From contig JACKML010000010.1 of the NCBI GenBank assembly GCA_024235415.1, positions 16,673-80,672 of the forward strand: a stretch of DNA of 64,000 nt, read 5' to 3'. The notes beneath the pieces are model-generated. The model did no database searches and had not been told where the DNA came from. It was given only the letters and a program-made list of their open reading frames with translations. Below are positions 50,500-61,858 of this stretch, piece after piece (the first letter of the stretch is position 1; every line of letters starts with the position of its first letter). The position numbers and the translations under genes were made by a program. The stretch is from Chromatiaceae bacterium. GTDB lineage: Bacteria; Pseudomonadota; Gammaproteobacteria; Chromatiales; Chromatiaceae.

Positions 50500-50564
50500 A
50501 ATACTTTCCACGTGGCGCACCAATGGCCCTGCGGACCATGTCGGGGTGCGCGATTACTCGGGAC
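50478..50564. repeat. 87-bp direct repeat, first copy (tRNA-Ser 5' part and upstream flank)
   Basis: This segment recurs 157 bp further on (50635-50721) with about four mismatches. It covers the first 22 bases of tRNA-Ser and the DNA before it, and ends at the GATTACTCGGGAC start of the hairpin element. Confidence 0.88.
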
Positions 50565-50635
50565 TGTGTCCCTCGCCCCTTCGGGGCCGCCGTCGCCATG
50601 CGCCGGCGTTCTGCGACAGCCTTTGGCTGTCTGGT
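50556..50635. repeat. Multi-hairpin element, copy 2
   Basis: It aligns with copy 1 from ACTCG to GGTC. Stems: GGGAC-TGT-GTCCC (50560-50572), GCCCC-TTC-GGGGC (50575-50587), a degenerate third, and GACAGCC-TTT-GGCTGTC (50615-50631). Stems 1, 2 and 4 differ in sequence from copy 1 but stay paired. Confidence 0.7.
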
Positions 50636-50721
50636 CAGCCACTCGGCCATCTCTCCAATACTTTCCACGTGGCGCACCAATGGCCCTGCGGACCATGCCG
50701 AGGCGCGCGATTACCCGGGAC
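50635..50721. repeat. 87-bp direct repeat, second copy with tRNA-Ser 5' fragment
   Basis: This is the second copy of 50478-50564. The tRNA part (50635-50656) is only the acceptor 5' strand and D-arm, so it is not a functional tRNA. It ends in GATTACCCGGGAC, which looks like the first bases of a third, truncated hairpin element (50710-50729). Confidence 0.88.
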
Positions 50722-50830
50722 AAAGCCCTATGCGTACAACGCGAGAGTCACATCAGGCGAATGTATGCTTTTGCGGGACAGCGCTGGACGCCCGTTTCCA
50801 ACTACGGCGTCGCACCACTTCCGGCGTAAG

Positions 50831-51016
50831 TCAGCTTTCTGCCGAGTCGCCGTTCTCGCGTTTGATCCGGTCGTAAATCTCCTCGCGGTGCACAGAGACA
50901 TCGCGCGGTGCATTTACGCCGATCCTTACCTGGTTGCCTTTCACCCCCAATACGGTGACGGTTACTTCGTCGCCGATCATCAGGGTTTCTCCAACTCTAC
51001 GCGTCAGAATCAACAT
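50831..51016 (-). CDS. csrA: Carbon storage regulator CsrA
   Basis: A 61-residue RNA-binding dimer that represses or activates translation by binding GGA motifs. It has MLILTRRVGETLMIGDEV, VLGVKGNQVRIGVNAP and the C-terminal VSVHREEIYDRI with the key Arg44-equivalent. The ATG at 51016 follows AAGGAG; an in-frame ATG seven codons earlier is not needed. It lies between lysC and tRNA-Ser, the conserved order. Confidence 0.97.
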   Translation of the reverse strand: MLILTRRVGETLMIGDEVTVTVLGVKGNQVRIGVNAPRDVSVHREEIYDRIKRENGDSAES

Positions 51017-51171
51017 GGAAGTACTCCTTTCCAACACATCGGCGAGACCTTCTTGATCCCTGGGACTCTCCCGTTGTGTCCGTTTGCCAACCCAGCCCCG
51101 GTTTTAATTATGGATCAGGGGCGCGGCAATTCTAGCAACATCCTCGCCGCAGCAGAAGGTAAAAACCGCGT

Positions 51172-52401
51172 TCAGGCCGCGCTTTCTTCAGCCAATTCAA
51201 ATGCCTCGTGCAGGGTGCGGACGCCCAGTTCCAGGTATTTTTCGTCGACGACGACAGAGATTTTGATCTCGGAAGTGGAAATCATCTGGATATTGATCCC
51301 CTCTTTCGACAGCGCGGCAAACATCTTGCTGGCAATACCGGCGTGCGAACGCATGCCCACGCCGACCAACGAGATCTTGACGATCTTGTTGTCACCGACG
51401 ACCTCGCGCGCACCCAGTTCGTTCGCGGTCGAGTTGAGGATCCCGAGGGCCTTCTTGTAATCGCCACGGTTCACGGTGAAGGTGAAATCGGTGGTCCCGT
51501 CTTTGGCGATGTTCTGCACGATCATATCGACCTCGACGTTGGCATCGCCGATCGGCCCGAGGATCTTGTAGGCAACGCCGGGCTGATCCGGAACGCCACG
51601 AATCGTCAACTTGGCTTCGTCGCGATTGAACGCGATACCGGCAATTTTCGCTGCTTCCACGCCTTCTTCCTCCAGGGTAATCAGGGTGCCTGCGCCGCCG
51701 TCTTCGAAGCTGGACAGCACACGCAACGGCACATTGTATTTGCCGGCAAACTCAACCGAACGGATCTGCAACACTTTGGAACCGAGGCTGGCCATTTCCA
51801 GCATCTCTTCGAACGTGATGCGGTCGAGCTTGCGCGCCTTCGGTTCAACCCGGGGGTCGGTGGTGTATACACCGTCCACGTCGGTAAAGATCTGGCATTC
51901 ATCGGCCTTCAACGCCGCGGCCATCGCCACCGCGGTCGTGTCGGACCCACCGCGCCCGAGGGTGGTGATATCACCCATCTCGTCGACACCCTGGAAACCT
52001 GCCACCACGACCACCCGGCCGGCCTTGATGTCGGCACAGACACGGGCGTGATCGATGTCCATGATGCGCGCCTTGGAATGCGCACTGTCAGTCAGAATAT
52101 GAACCTGGGCGCCGGTATACGAGCGCGCATCACAGCCGATGTCCTGCAGCGCCATGCACAGCAATGCGATGGTGACCTGTTCGCCGGTCGAAACCAGCAC
52201 GTCCATCTCGCGCGGATTGGGATTCTCGGTGATGTCGTTCGCCAGCGCGATCAGACGGTTGGTCTCACCGGACATTGCGGAAACCACCACGACCACGTCA
52301 TCCCCGGCATCGCGGTGACGCTTCACCCGTGTTGCCACATTGCGGATACGCTCCACCGAGCCAACCGAGGTGCCGCCGAATTTCTGCACGATAAGTGCCA
52401 T
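51172..52401 (-). CDS. lysC: Aspartate kinase
   Basis: A 409-residue enzyme phosphorylating aspartate, the first step to Lys, Thr and Met. It has ALIVQKFGGTSVG at the N-terminus, VVVSAMSGETNRL, GGSDTTAVAMAAAL and two C-terminal ACT domains (about residues 265-400) for feedback control. It is the monofunctional alpha/beta type with a possible internal start for a beta subunit. Encoded between alaS and csrA as in many gammaproteobacteria. Confidence 0.97.
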   Translation of the reverse strand: MALIVQKFGGTSVGSVERIRNVATRVKRHRDAGDDVVVVVSAMSGETNRLIALANDITENPNPREMDVLVSTGEQVTIALLCMALQDIGCDARSYTGAQVHILTDSAHSKARIMDIDHARVCADIKAGRVVVVAGFQGVDEMGDITTLGRGGSDTTAVAMAAALKADECQIFTDVDGVYTTDPRVEPKARKLDRITFEEMLEMASLGSKVLQIRSVEFAGKYNVPLRVLSSFEDGGAGTLITLEEEGVEAAKIAGIAFNRDEAKLTIRGVPDQPGVAYKILGPIGDANVEVDMIVQNIAKDGTTDFTFTVNRGDYKKALGILNSTANELGAREVVGDNKIVKISLVGVGMRSHAGIASKMFAALSKEGINIQMISTSEIKISVVVDEKYLELGVRTLHEAFELAEESAA

Positions 52402-52489
52402 GTCGCTACCCGAACCCCACGAGGAAATTGCGCACCGGCAGTTGCCAGCGCAAAGAAAGCGCGCGATTTAACACCATTTCAGCGCCGAC

Positions 52490-55117
<2,628 letters not shown>

Positions 55118-55290
55118 ACAGGACTAAGGGTCGAACGACAAAAGCGGAATGGTATGCAGCTTGATCGAAAAAGTCACCCGCCGACCATTGTTTAAATCAC
55201 TGTATTTCAGCAAATTAACTGGCAGATCCAGCATATCGAACAGGCGGCGGGACCGGATCCGGGCGCGCCGCAGACAACGCCCGCCCGGCG

Positions 55291-55761
55291 TCAGAAGCCG
55301 CGGACCTGGTCGAGGTAACGGCGCACCAGGCCGATCGGAAACCCGCGTTGTTCGAGAAATCGCCCGCGCTTCGCCAGGCTGCGCAGGTCGGTGGCGGGTT
55401 CGGCACCGAACTTCCGGGTGGCTGCCTCCGTGAGCACCTCGGCCCAATCGAACGCGCCGTCATCCAACCAACGCGTGCTGAGTCCAGCAGCTATACCGCG
55501 TTCGGACAGCTCCGCGCGGATGCGCAGGGGCCCATAGCCTTTGCGGCTGCGTTCGCTGACATAAGCCTCGGCGAAGCGCTCATCACTCAGGTAGCGCCTT
55601 CGCTCGAGGTCGTCGAGCACTCCCTCGATCAAACCCTGTTCGTTGAAACGGGCCACCAGCTTGCGGCGAATTTCCTGTCGACTGTGCTCGCGCATCGCCA
55701 ACAGTCTGACCGCGGCGGCCTCGACGGCCGCCGCCTCGTCGATCTCGCGAGCCTGGCTCAA
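55291..55761 (-). CDS. recX: RecX regulatory protein
   Basis: A 156-residue helical protein limiting RecA filament growth. It has the N-terminal AVRLLAMREHSRQEIRRKL, YLSDERFAEAYVSERSRKGYGPLRIRAELSERGI and the repeated three-helix units of the family. The start overlaps the recA stop (ATGA), so production is tied to recA translation. Confidence 0.93.
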   Translation of the reverse strand: MSQAREIDEAAAVEAAAVRLLAMREHSRQEIRRKLVARFNEQGLIEGVLDDLERRRYLSDERFAEAYVSERSRKGYGPLRIRAELSERGIAAGLSTRWLDDGAFDWAEVLTEAATRKFGAEPATDLRSLAKRGRFLEQRGFPIGLVRRYLDQVRGF

Positions 55762-56801
55762 GCGTCGCTGTCCCCGACCTCAACATCGGCGGTGTCATCG
55801 GCATCCGCGCTGACCGGGATCAGGGTGGCACGGATCTGGGTCTCGAGATTGCGTGCGATCTCCGGATTTTCACGCAGGAAATTGCGCACGTTCTCCTTTC
55901 CCTGGCCTATGCGATTGCCGCCATGGCTGTACCAGGCCCCGGATTTCTCGATCAGCCCCTGGGCAACACCCAGCTCGATGATCTCACCCTCGCGCGAAAC
56001 GCCCTCACCGTACAGGATCTCGAACGTGGCCTGACGGAATGGCGGCGCGACCTTGTTTTTGACCACCTTGACCCTGGTCTCGTTACCGACGACCTCGTCA
56101 CCCTTCTTGATCGCGCCGATGCGACGGATGTCCAGGCGCACCGAGGCATAGAACTTCAGCGCATTGCCACCCGTCGTGGTCTCGGGGCTGCCAAACATGA
56201 CACCGATTTTCATGCGGATCTGGTTGATGAAGATGACGATGCAGTTCGACCGTTTGATGTTGCCGGTCAGTTTACGCAGTGCCTGCGACATCAGCCGGGC
56301 CTGCAGGCCGACGTGGGAATCACCCATGTCGCCCTCGATCTCGGCCTTGGGCGTGAGCGCGGCGACCGAGTCGACGACCACCACGTCGACCGCTCCCGAG
56401 CGCACCAGCATGTCGGTGATCTCGAGGGCCTGCTCGCCGGTATCCGGCTGCGAGACCAGCAGCTCATCGGTGTCCACGCCGAGTTTCTCTGCGTAGACCG
56501 GGTCGAGCGCGTGCTCGGCGTCGACGAAGGCACAGGTGCCGCCGCTTTTCTGTGCCTCGGCGATGATGTGCAGGCTCATGGTCGTCTTGCCCGAGGATTC
56601 CGGCCCGTAGATCTCAACCACACGCCCCTTGGGCACGCCGCCGACGCCGAGCGCCAGGTCCAGGCTCAACGACCCGGTGGAAATCACCTCGATGTTGCGA
56701 ACCGCGTTGGCATCGCCCATGCGCATCACTGAGCCCTTACCGAACTGCTTTTCGATCTGACTGAGCGCGGCTGCCAGCGCCTTTTTGCGATTCTCGTCCA
56801 T
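55758..56801 (-). CDS. recA: Recombinase RecA
   Basis: A 347-residue strand-exchange protein. It has MDENRKKALAAALSQIEKQFGKG, Walker A GPESSGKTT, DAEHALD, NQIRMKIGVMFGSPETTTGG and the acidic C-terminal tail (ADDTADVEVGDSD). The 90 bp before the ATG contain no CTG-N10-CAG sequence, the usual gammaproteobacterial LexA site. It is followed by recX and preceded by thpR. Confidence 0.98.
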   Translation of the reverse strand: MDENRKKALAAALSQIEKQFGKGSVMRMGDANAVRNIEVISTGSLSLDLALGVGGVPKGRVVEIYGPESSGKTTMSLHIIAEAQKSGGTCAFVDAEHALDPVYAEKLGVDTDELLVSQPDTGEQALEITDMLVRSGAVDVVVVDSVAALTPKAEIEGDMGDSHVGLQARLMSQALRKLTGNIKRSNCIVIFINQIRMKIGVMFGSPETTTGGNALKFYASVRLDIRRIGAIKKGDEVVGNETRVKVVKNKVAPPFRQATFEILYGEGVSREGEIIELGVAQGLIEKSGAWYSHGGNRIGQGKENVRNFLRENPEIARNLETQIRATLIPVSADADDTADVEVGDSDA

Positions 56802-56891
56802 TTAACCCCCCGGTCGTGGATAGTGTTTGCGGCTGTGAGCTGAGTGTAGTTGGTTCTCTTTTTGTTTTCCAGCCAAAAATGCCCGACCCTG

Positions 56892-57413
56892 CTATCCGAG
56901 CCGCCAACGTGCCAGCGGGCGATATGCCGGCACCGTGCCGGGACGCGTCTCCACCAGCGCAAACCCGTCGATCAGCCAGGTGAACGGCTGCAGGGGCAAC
57001 GAACAGGGTTCACGCAACACCTTGCGCGCCAGCGTGATGTGCGGCCGGTATTCGCGTTCATCGAGCGGTAAGCCGAGAGACGCCAGTCCATCGCCAAGCT
57101 GCCGATGCAGCGCGACAAGTTCGCCTGGCAGCGACGTGGGCCCCGCCCACAGCACCTGTGGTCCGGACCAATAACCGATGTCGTCGATGACCACGGTGAA
57201 TGGCGGTTCCCGCACCGAGGCGCCGAGATCGTGCAGGGCGCCCACCTGCGCTGCGTCGACCCGGCCGAGGAAATGCAGTGTCATGTGAAGGTCTTCACGA
57301 TGCTGCGGGCGCACGTCAGTGGCAAGATTATGGGTCTGCCATTGCACCAGTGCCTGGCGGGTTGCGTCGTCAGGCCAAAGTGCGAAAAAAAGACGATACG
57401 CGGTGCCGCTCAC
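56892..57413 (-). CDS. thpR: RNA 2',3'-cyclic phosphodiesterase (2'-5' RNA ligase family)
   Basis: A 173-residue protein of the 2H phosphoesterase family. The two HxT motifs are HMTLHFLG (about residue 43) and HITLAR (about 127). It opens 2',3'-cyclic phosphates and may ligate tRNA halves. The start overlaps the pncC stop (ATGA), and recA begins 90 bp further on. Confidence 0.92.
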   Translation of the reverse strand: MSGTAYRLFFALWPDDATRQALVQWQTHNLATDVRPQHREDLHMTLHFLGRVDAAQVGALHDLGASVREPPFTVVIDDIGYWSGPQVLWAGPTSLPGELVALHRQLGDGLASLGLPLDEREYRPHITLARKVLREPCSLPLQPFTWLIDGFALVETRPGTVPAYRPLARWRLG

Positions 57414-57886
57414 CGCGCGCGTTCCAGCAGACCCCGCAGCGCGGCATCGACAGCGGCGCGGCGGACTTGCGTACGATCACCGGAGAACACCCGGTGCGAC
57501 GCCACTGCCGAGTCCTGTGTCGCCCAGGCGAGCCATACGGTCCCCACCGGCTTGTCCGGTGTACCACCGCCGGGTCCGGCAACGCCGCTGACCGCTACGC
57601 TGAGCTGCACCTGGCTGCGCAGCAGCGCGCCGGTCGCCATCTCCAGCACCGTCTCACGGCTGACCGCACCGTGACGCGTGAGTGTCTGTGCGGACACGCC
57701 GAGCATCTCCTGCTTGGCCTGGTTGCTGTAGGTGACAAAGCCGCGATCGAACCATGCGCTCGAACCCGCCAGATCAGTAAGTGCTGCCGCAATGCCGCCG
57801 CCAGTGCATGACTCGGCACAGGCAATCGACCAGCCGCGTCGTCGAAGGTGCTCTGCCAACTCTGTCACGATCTGTATACGCTCCAC
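57410..57886 (-). CDS. pncC: Nicotinamide-nucleotide amidohydrolase (CinA C-terminal type)
   Basis: A 158-residue enzyme deamidating NMN to NaMN for NAD recycling. It has SIACAESCTGGGIAAALT, DRGFVTYSNQAKQEMLGV, and AVSGVAGPGGGTPDKPVGTVWLA. It is the short stand-alone form, without the N-terminal molybdopterin-like domain of CinA. It lies upstream of thpR and recA, the conserved order. Confidence 0.95.
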   Translation of the reverse strand: MERIQIVTELAEHLRRRGWSIACAESCTGGGIAAALTDLAGSSAWFDRGFVTYSNQAKQEMLGVSAQTLTRHGAVSRETVLEMATGALLRSQVQLSVAVSGVAGPGGGTPDKPVGTVWLAWATQDSAVASHRVFSGDRTQVRRAAVDAALRGLLERAR

Positions 57887-57970
57887 CTGCCCCCCTCAGC
57901 ATGTCCGATCCGTTAGACTGCGGCCATCACGCAGCACCTTGAACAAAGCATAACTGAACAGGAAATCCGG

Positions 57971-58252
57971 ATGAGCGAACTGCAGATACTGCTCGAACGC
58001 AACCCCTCGCCGATGAAGCTTGAGGTCATGGGGGTGTACGACTGGCCAATCTGGCGCAAGGAGGCGTCGCGCTTCGCCTGGACCTATCAGCAGCAGGAAA
58101 CCTGCTACATCCTGCGCGGCAGATTCACCGTCACCCCGGAGGGCGGCGAGTCACAGCACTTTCAGCGCGGTGACCTGATCACGTTTCCGCAGGGCATGCA
58201 GTGCACCTGGGATATCACTGAAGACGTCGAGAAACACTACGACTTCCAATAA
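57971..58252 (+). CDS. Cupin domain protein
   Basis: A 93-residue single cupin fitting the cupin_3 (DUF861) type. It has YDWPIWRKEASRFAWTY, ETCYILRGRFTVTPEGG and FQRGDLITFPQGMQCTWDI. The usual His metal ligands are largely replaced (Glu, Cys, Tyr and Gln positions), so metal binding is uncertain. It is transcribed alone, divergent from pncC and convergent with the glucan synthase. Function unknown. Confidence 0.8.
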   Translation: MSELQILLERNPSPMKLEVMGVYDWPIWRKEASRFAWTYQQQETCYILRGRFTVTPEGGESQHFQRGDLITFPQGMQCTWDITEDVEKHYDFQ

Positions 58253-58270
58253 GCACCATGCAGCGGCTGG

Positions 58271-60877
58271 TCACCCCGGCCGGCTGTGGTGCAGCCGGTT
58301 CATGGCGCCGATCAGGCGTCCGGGCAGGCGTGGTATAGCGCTGATCAGCGAAACCAGCACAGCGGCCGCGTAGGGAACGCTCTGCACTGTCAGCATCAGC
58401 GCCCAGACGCGCACGTCGAGCAGGCTACCGTCGATACGCTGCTGGACCGCGTAGGCCGCCAGCAACATCGCCGCCAGGAACAGCAGTTCCTCGCGGGCAT
58501 CGAGCAGGGCCTGGATGGGCCCATGGGCCTCGGCGCGCTTCGGTGTCCGGAAGAATCCGATCTTGCGGGTGACGAATCCGGTCAGCATGGCGCGCGCGAT
58601 CACGTGTGACAGCGCCAGGCCGGCCAGTCCTGCGGCAAGGCTCTGGCGCAGGCTGGCCTGCACCCGCAGGCGGTACAGGAAGAACATCTTCGAGATCTTG
58701 AAGATGAACAGGGTCAGCGGCAACACGGCGAAGATCACATGCGGTGGGGCGACCTCAAGCGGCATCAGCACCATCGCGACCGACCAACCGATCGCGGCGA
58801 GGTTGAACGCAAGGTTGAAGCCATCGGCCAACCACGGCAGCCAACCGGCGATGAAGTGATAACGCTGTCCGCGGGTCAAGGCGCTCTTCTCCAGGCCGAA
58901 CAGCTCGGCCAGGTGCTGGCGCATGATCAGCACGGCGCCATAGGCCCAGCGGAAGCGCTGCTTCTTGAAGTCGAGGAAGGTGTCCGGCATCAGCCCTTTG
59001 CCATAGCTGTGCGGGATGTAGGTCGCGGCGTACCCGCGCTCGAAGATGCGCAGCCCGAGCTCGGCATCCTCGGTGATACACCATTCCGACCAGCCCTCGA
59101 CCTCATCGAGCACGCTGCGCCGCACCATGGTCATGGTGCCGTGCTGAATGATCGCGTTGCGCTCGTTGCGGGTCACCATGCCGATACGGAAGAAACCACG
59201 ATACTCGGCGTTGCACATTGCCTTGAACAGGTTCTCGTCGCCGTCGCGGTAGTCCTGCGGTGCCTGCACGATGGCCATCTTCGGGTCTTCCAGGAACGGG
59301 ACGAGTTCGCGCAGCCAGTTGGCCTCGACGACGTAGTCGCTGTCGATCACCGCGACCACCTCGGCGGCAGGGTCGGTCTGCCGCAACGCGAAGTTCAGCG
59401 CGCCGGCCTTGAAGCCGGACAGCGGGGCGACATGGAAGAAGCGGAAACGCGCACCAAGCTTTTCACAGTGCGCCTGTACCGGCTGCCATACCGCCTCGTC
59501 CCTGGTGTTGTTGTCGATCACCAGGACCTCGAAATCCGGGTAGTCCAGACCGGCCAGGGCATCCAGGGTCTGCACCAGCATATCCGGTGGTTCGTTGTAT
59601 GCAGGAACATGAATGGAGACCCTGGGCAGGCGATGCTCAGGCAGTGCCGCAGGTAGCGGTGAACGTCGCCACTGCTTCAGCCACAGCGCCTCGGCCCACT
59701 CGTGCGCCTCGGCGAGCAACACGACGATTACGCCCAGGGCGGCCAGGAACAAGGCCGCGCCGACAACCAGCATCGCCGGCGTCATGTATTGCTGGGTGAA
59801 GTCGTACAGCAGCCAGACCACGAAGGTGGTGATCGCATAGGCCACCAGCGCGAGAAAGCCGCGGCCACTGGATGACAGGCCGCGACTGTCGCGAAACATC
59901 AGCGCCAGGATCAGGACCGACAGACCGATACTGATGGCCGCCAGGCTCGACCAGTTGGGCACACCGACCACCGCCGTGGTGAATTCGAATTTGGGTTCAC
60001 GCTCGGCATCGTAAACGCCCCAATGACTGCCCACATCGCCCTCGATCTCACGCTTCCACGGCTGATCGAACGCCTCCATCACGTAATAGACGAGCTTGTC
60101 GCGCTCCGCAGCTGCCAGAAAACGGCGCAGAAACTTTGCCTGGTTCGCACGACTGGCCACCGCACCCTGCCGGGTACGCCCGTTGCTCGGCCAACCGACC
60201 TCGGAGATCACGATGCGCTTGTCGGGATAGGCCTGCTTCAGCGCACGGTACCGGTCCAGCACGTAGTCCACCGCCTCGTCCACCGGGATGCCCTCCCAGT
60301 ACGGCAGCAGGTGAACAGCGATGAAATCGACATGTTTGACCAGCTCGGGATGTTTCAGCCAGATATGCCAGGGCTCGGCGGTGCTGATCGGTGCCCACAC
60401 GGATTCACGCACCTTTTCGAGGTGCCCGATCATCTCCTCGACCGTCTGCTCTTCGCGCAGGATCGTCTCGTTGCCGATGATCACCCGCACCACTTGCTTG
60501 TGACTCTCACGGTAGACCTTGATCAGGCGCGCAATCTCTTCTTCATTGCGCTTGGCCTGCCCGCTGATCCAGGCCCCCAGGGTCACGTTGAGCCCGTGTG
60601 CCAGCGCCAGGCGCGGCACCTCGCCCATCGTGCCCTCGACCGTATAGGTGCGCACCGCGTGCGCATCCCCGGCCAGCAGCGCCAGGTCCTCGTCGATCTG
60701 CGCAATGTCCGGGTATTCCCGACGCACCGGGCTCTGTTCGCCGCGCATCGGCGAAAAAGAAAAGCCCTCGATCTTGGCTGGCCACGGCGGCTCGAAATCC
60801 GGCCGGTTGACCATGGCCCACAACAGCACCGTCAGGGCCCCCATGAGCAGGGTGATCAGCAGACTGGCGCGGTTCAT
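58271..60877 (-). CDS. ndvB: Fused GH17-like and GT2 beta-glucan synthase (NdvB-like)
   Basis: An 868-residue membrane protein. Order: one N-terminal helix (5-23); a GH17-type beta-glucanase/transglycosylase domain (about 35-310) with acid/base Glu137 (in IIGNET) and nucleophile Glu226 (in ISEVGWP); two to three helices (about 325-420); a GT2 domain (about 440-690) with VIDSDY (DxD-type), a TEDAEL acidic motif and QRFRW; then C-terminal helices. It makes and closes or branches beta-1,3/1,6-linked (cyclic) glucans exported to the periplasm, important in osmoadaptation and biofilm tolerance in relatives. Product linkage is inferred. Confidence 0.9.
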   Translation of the reverse strand: MNRASLLITLLMGALTVLLWAMVNRPDFEPPWPAKIEGFSFSPMRGEQSPVRREYPDIAQIDEDLALLAGDAHAVRTYTVEGTMGEVPRLALAHGLNVTLGAWISGQAKRNEEEIARLIKVYRESHKQVVRVIIGNETILREEQTVEEMIGHLEKVRESVWAPISTAEPWHIWLKHPELVKHVDFIAVHLLPYWEGIPVDEAVDYVLDRYRALKQAYPDKRIVISEVGWPSNGRTRQGAVASRANQAKFLRRFLAAAERDKLVYYVMEAFDQPWKREIEGDVGSHWGVYDAEREPKFEFTTAVVGVPNWSSLAAISIGLSVLILALMFRDSRGLSSSGRGFLALVAYAITTFVVWLLYDFTQQYMTPAMLVVGAALFLAALGVIVVLLAEAHEWAEALWLKQWRRSPLPAALPEHRLPRVSIHVPAYNEPPDMLVQTLDALAGLDYPDFEVLVIDNNTRDEAVWQPVQAHCEKLGARFRFFHVAPLSGFKAGALNFALRQTDPAAEVVAVIDSDYVVEANWLRELVPFLEDPKMAIVQAPQDYRDGDENLFKAMCNAEYRGFFRIGMVTRNERNAIIQHGTMTMVRRSVLDEVEGWSEWCITEDAELGLRIFERGYAATYIPHSYGKGLMPDTFLDFKKQRFRWAYGAVLIMRQHLAELFGLEKSALTRGQRYHFIAGWLPWLADGFNLAFNLAAIGWSVAMVLMPLEVAPPHVIFAVLPLTLFIFKISKMFFLYRLRVQASLRQSLAAGLAGLALSHVIARAMLTGFVTRKIGFFRTPKRAEAHGPIQALLDAREELLFLAAMLLAAYAVQQRIDGSLLDVRVWALMLTVQSVPYAAAVLVSLISAIPRLPGRLIGAMNRLHHSRPG

Positions 60878-61230
60878 TCGGCGTTCTCGGAAATATTAGC
60901 GGGTGCTTATTTAAATTCATAATGCCTGCTAAAGTCCAGTTGATTAAGCCACTTGCATGACGCCAGTCACACCGGTCGGAGGCGCGCGCTCAATGGTGCA
61001 CGTGGCTGGCCGCGCCGCGCGCCGCTGTGGCACGAAATCCGCCCCATCGGCGCCGACGACCACGGGTGCTAAGATGCCACCCTGCGAGTGAAGCGCGATG
61101 CCTTTGCAGCACAGCGCAGTGTTCACCCAGGCCACTCAACCACCCACAGCCCGCTGCGGCGACCGCGCCGACGATTGCATGACAGACAGCACCGCCCAGC
61201 ACACCCCAATGATGCACAGGTGTTTCATCT

Positions 61231-61282
61231 TTGTTTAACAAGGATATTTTTAATTACAGCAGTACAAAAGCTACACTACAGG
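61231..61282 (+). repeat. Promoter-like direct repeat, copy 1
   Basis: The pattern TTGTTTAACAA, then ATATT, AATTACA and AAAAGCTACACTA recurs at 61400-61452. TTGTTTAACAA is near-palindromic and TACACT is -10-like. It may be a duplicated promoter/operator unit. Confidence 0.6.
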
Positions 61283-61399
61283 TTACATTTTTTCAGCCCC
61301 TTGCTTCATGGTGTGTGTTTTTATTGTAACCAATTGTTTTATTTAACTTAATTCTTATCACCCATTACCCATTACTCCTGCCGCAAAGGCGTTAACGCA

Positions 61400-61452
61400 T
61401 TGTTTAACAAAAATATTCTCAAATTACACGGCATAAAAGCTACACTAAACGG
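61400..61452 (+). repeat. Promoter-like direct repeat, copy 2
   Basis: The second copy of the element at 61231, offset 169 bp, with the conserved blocks TTGTTTAACAA, ATATT, AATTACA and AAAAGCTACACTA and divergent sequence between them. It lies about 125 bp before the antitoxin gene. Confidence 0.6.
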
Positions 61453-61510
61453 CCGGTGACCTTTGCTCCCACCGGTTCCGGCTGGTACCTCTTACAAACC
61501 GTGGCCCGCT

Positions 61511-61545
61511 TTGCGTTGGTACCAAATATGGACTATATTTGGTAC
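61511..61545 (+). promoter_or_regulatory. Promoter and inverted-repeat operator of the Phd/RelE module
   Basis: TTGCGT (61511-61516) and TATATT (61534-61539) are 17 bp apart. A perfect 11-bp inverted repeat GTACCAAATAT/ATATTTGGTAC (61519-61529 and 61535-61545) with a five-base centre covers the spacer and -10, the expected position for Phd autorepression. Confidence 0.75.
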
Positions 61546-61576
61546 GTTCTGGAGTCAGAGATATGGTGGACACATT

Positions 61577-61858
61577 ATGAAACTCAGCGAATCGGTCAAA
61601 CCCATCAGCTACCTCAAAAGTCATACGGCCGAGGCCTTACGAGACGTCAATGAGGGCCAGCGGACCATAGTGATCACCCAACACGGTGAAGCCAAAGCGG
61701 TTCTCCAGGACATCGCCAGTTACGAACAAACCCAGGAATCGCTGGCGCTGCTCAAGATGCTGGCCCAGAGCTCCAAGTGCATTCGAGAAGGGCGCAGCAA
61801 GCCCGTCAAAACGGCCTTCGCGGATATCCGCAAACGCATCAAGGAAAGCACCGGGTGA
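61577..61858 (+). CDS. Phd/YefM family antitoxin
   Basis: A 93-residue antitoxin. The N-terminal fold MKLSESVKPISYLKSHTAEALRD, then IVITQHGEAKAVLQDIASYEQ matches Phd/YefM dimers that bind the operator upstream; the C-terminal helix (about 60-93, Lys/Arg-rich) should wrap the toxin. The stop overlaps the toxin's GTG start. Confidence 0.9.
   Translation: MKLSESVKPISYLKSHTAEALRDVNEGQRTIVITQHGEAKAVLQDIASYEQTQESLALLKMLAQSSKCIREGRSKPVKTAFADIRKRIKESTG

Larger units (their letters stand above)
60878..61510 (+). other. AT-rich intergenic region before the Phd/RelE module
   Basis: Over 600 bases without a credible gene. The first third is ordinary GC; from about 61225 on it becomes markedly AT-rich, unlike its neighbours. 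It holds two copies of a ~52-bp repeat (61231 and 61400). No tRNA or terminator was recognised. The change in composition marks the start of the accessory right end. Confidence 0.5.

Noticed and set aside
50162..50876. Apparent proteins containing GERGIRTLDG and RERDSNPR over the tRNA-Ser region
   Set aside because: These are the well-known false translations of tRNA-Ser sequence (GGCGGAGAGAGAGGGATTCGAACCC, read in parts); the DNA encodes tRNA and repeats, not protein.
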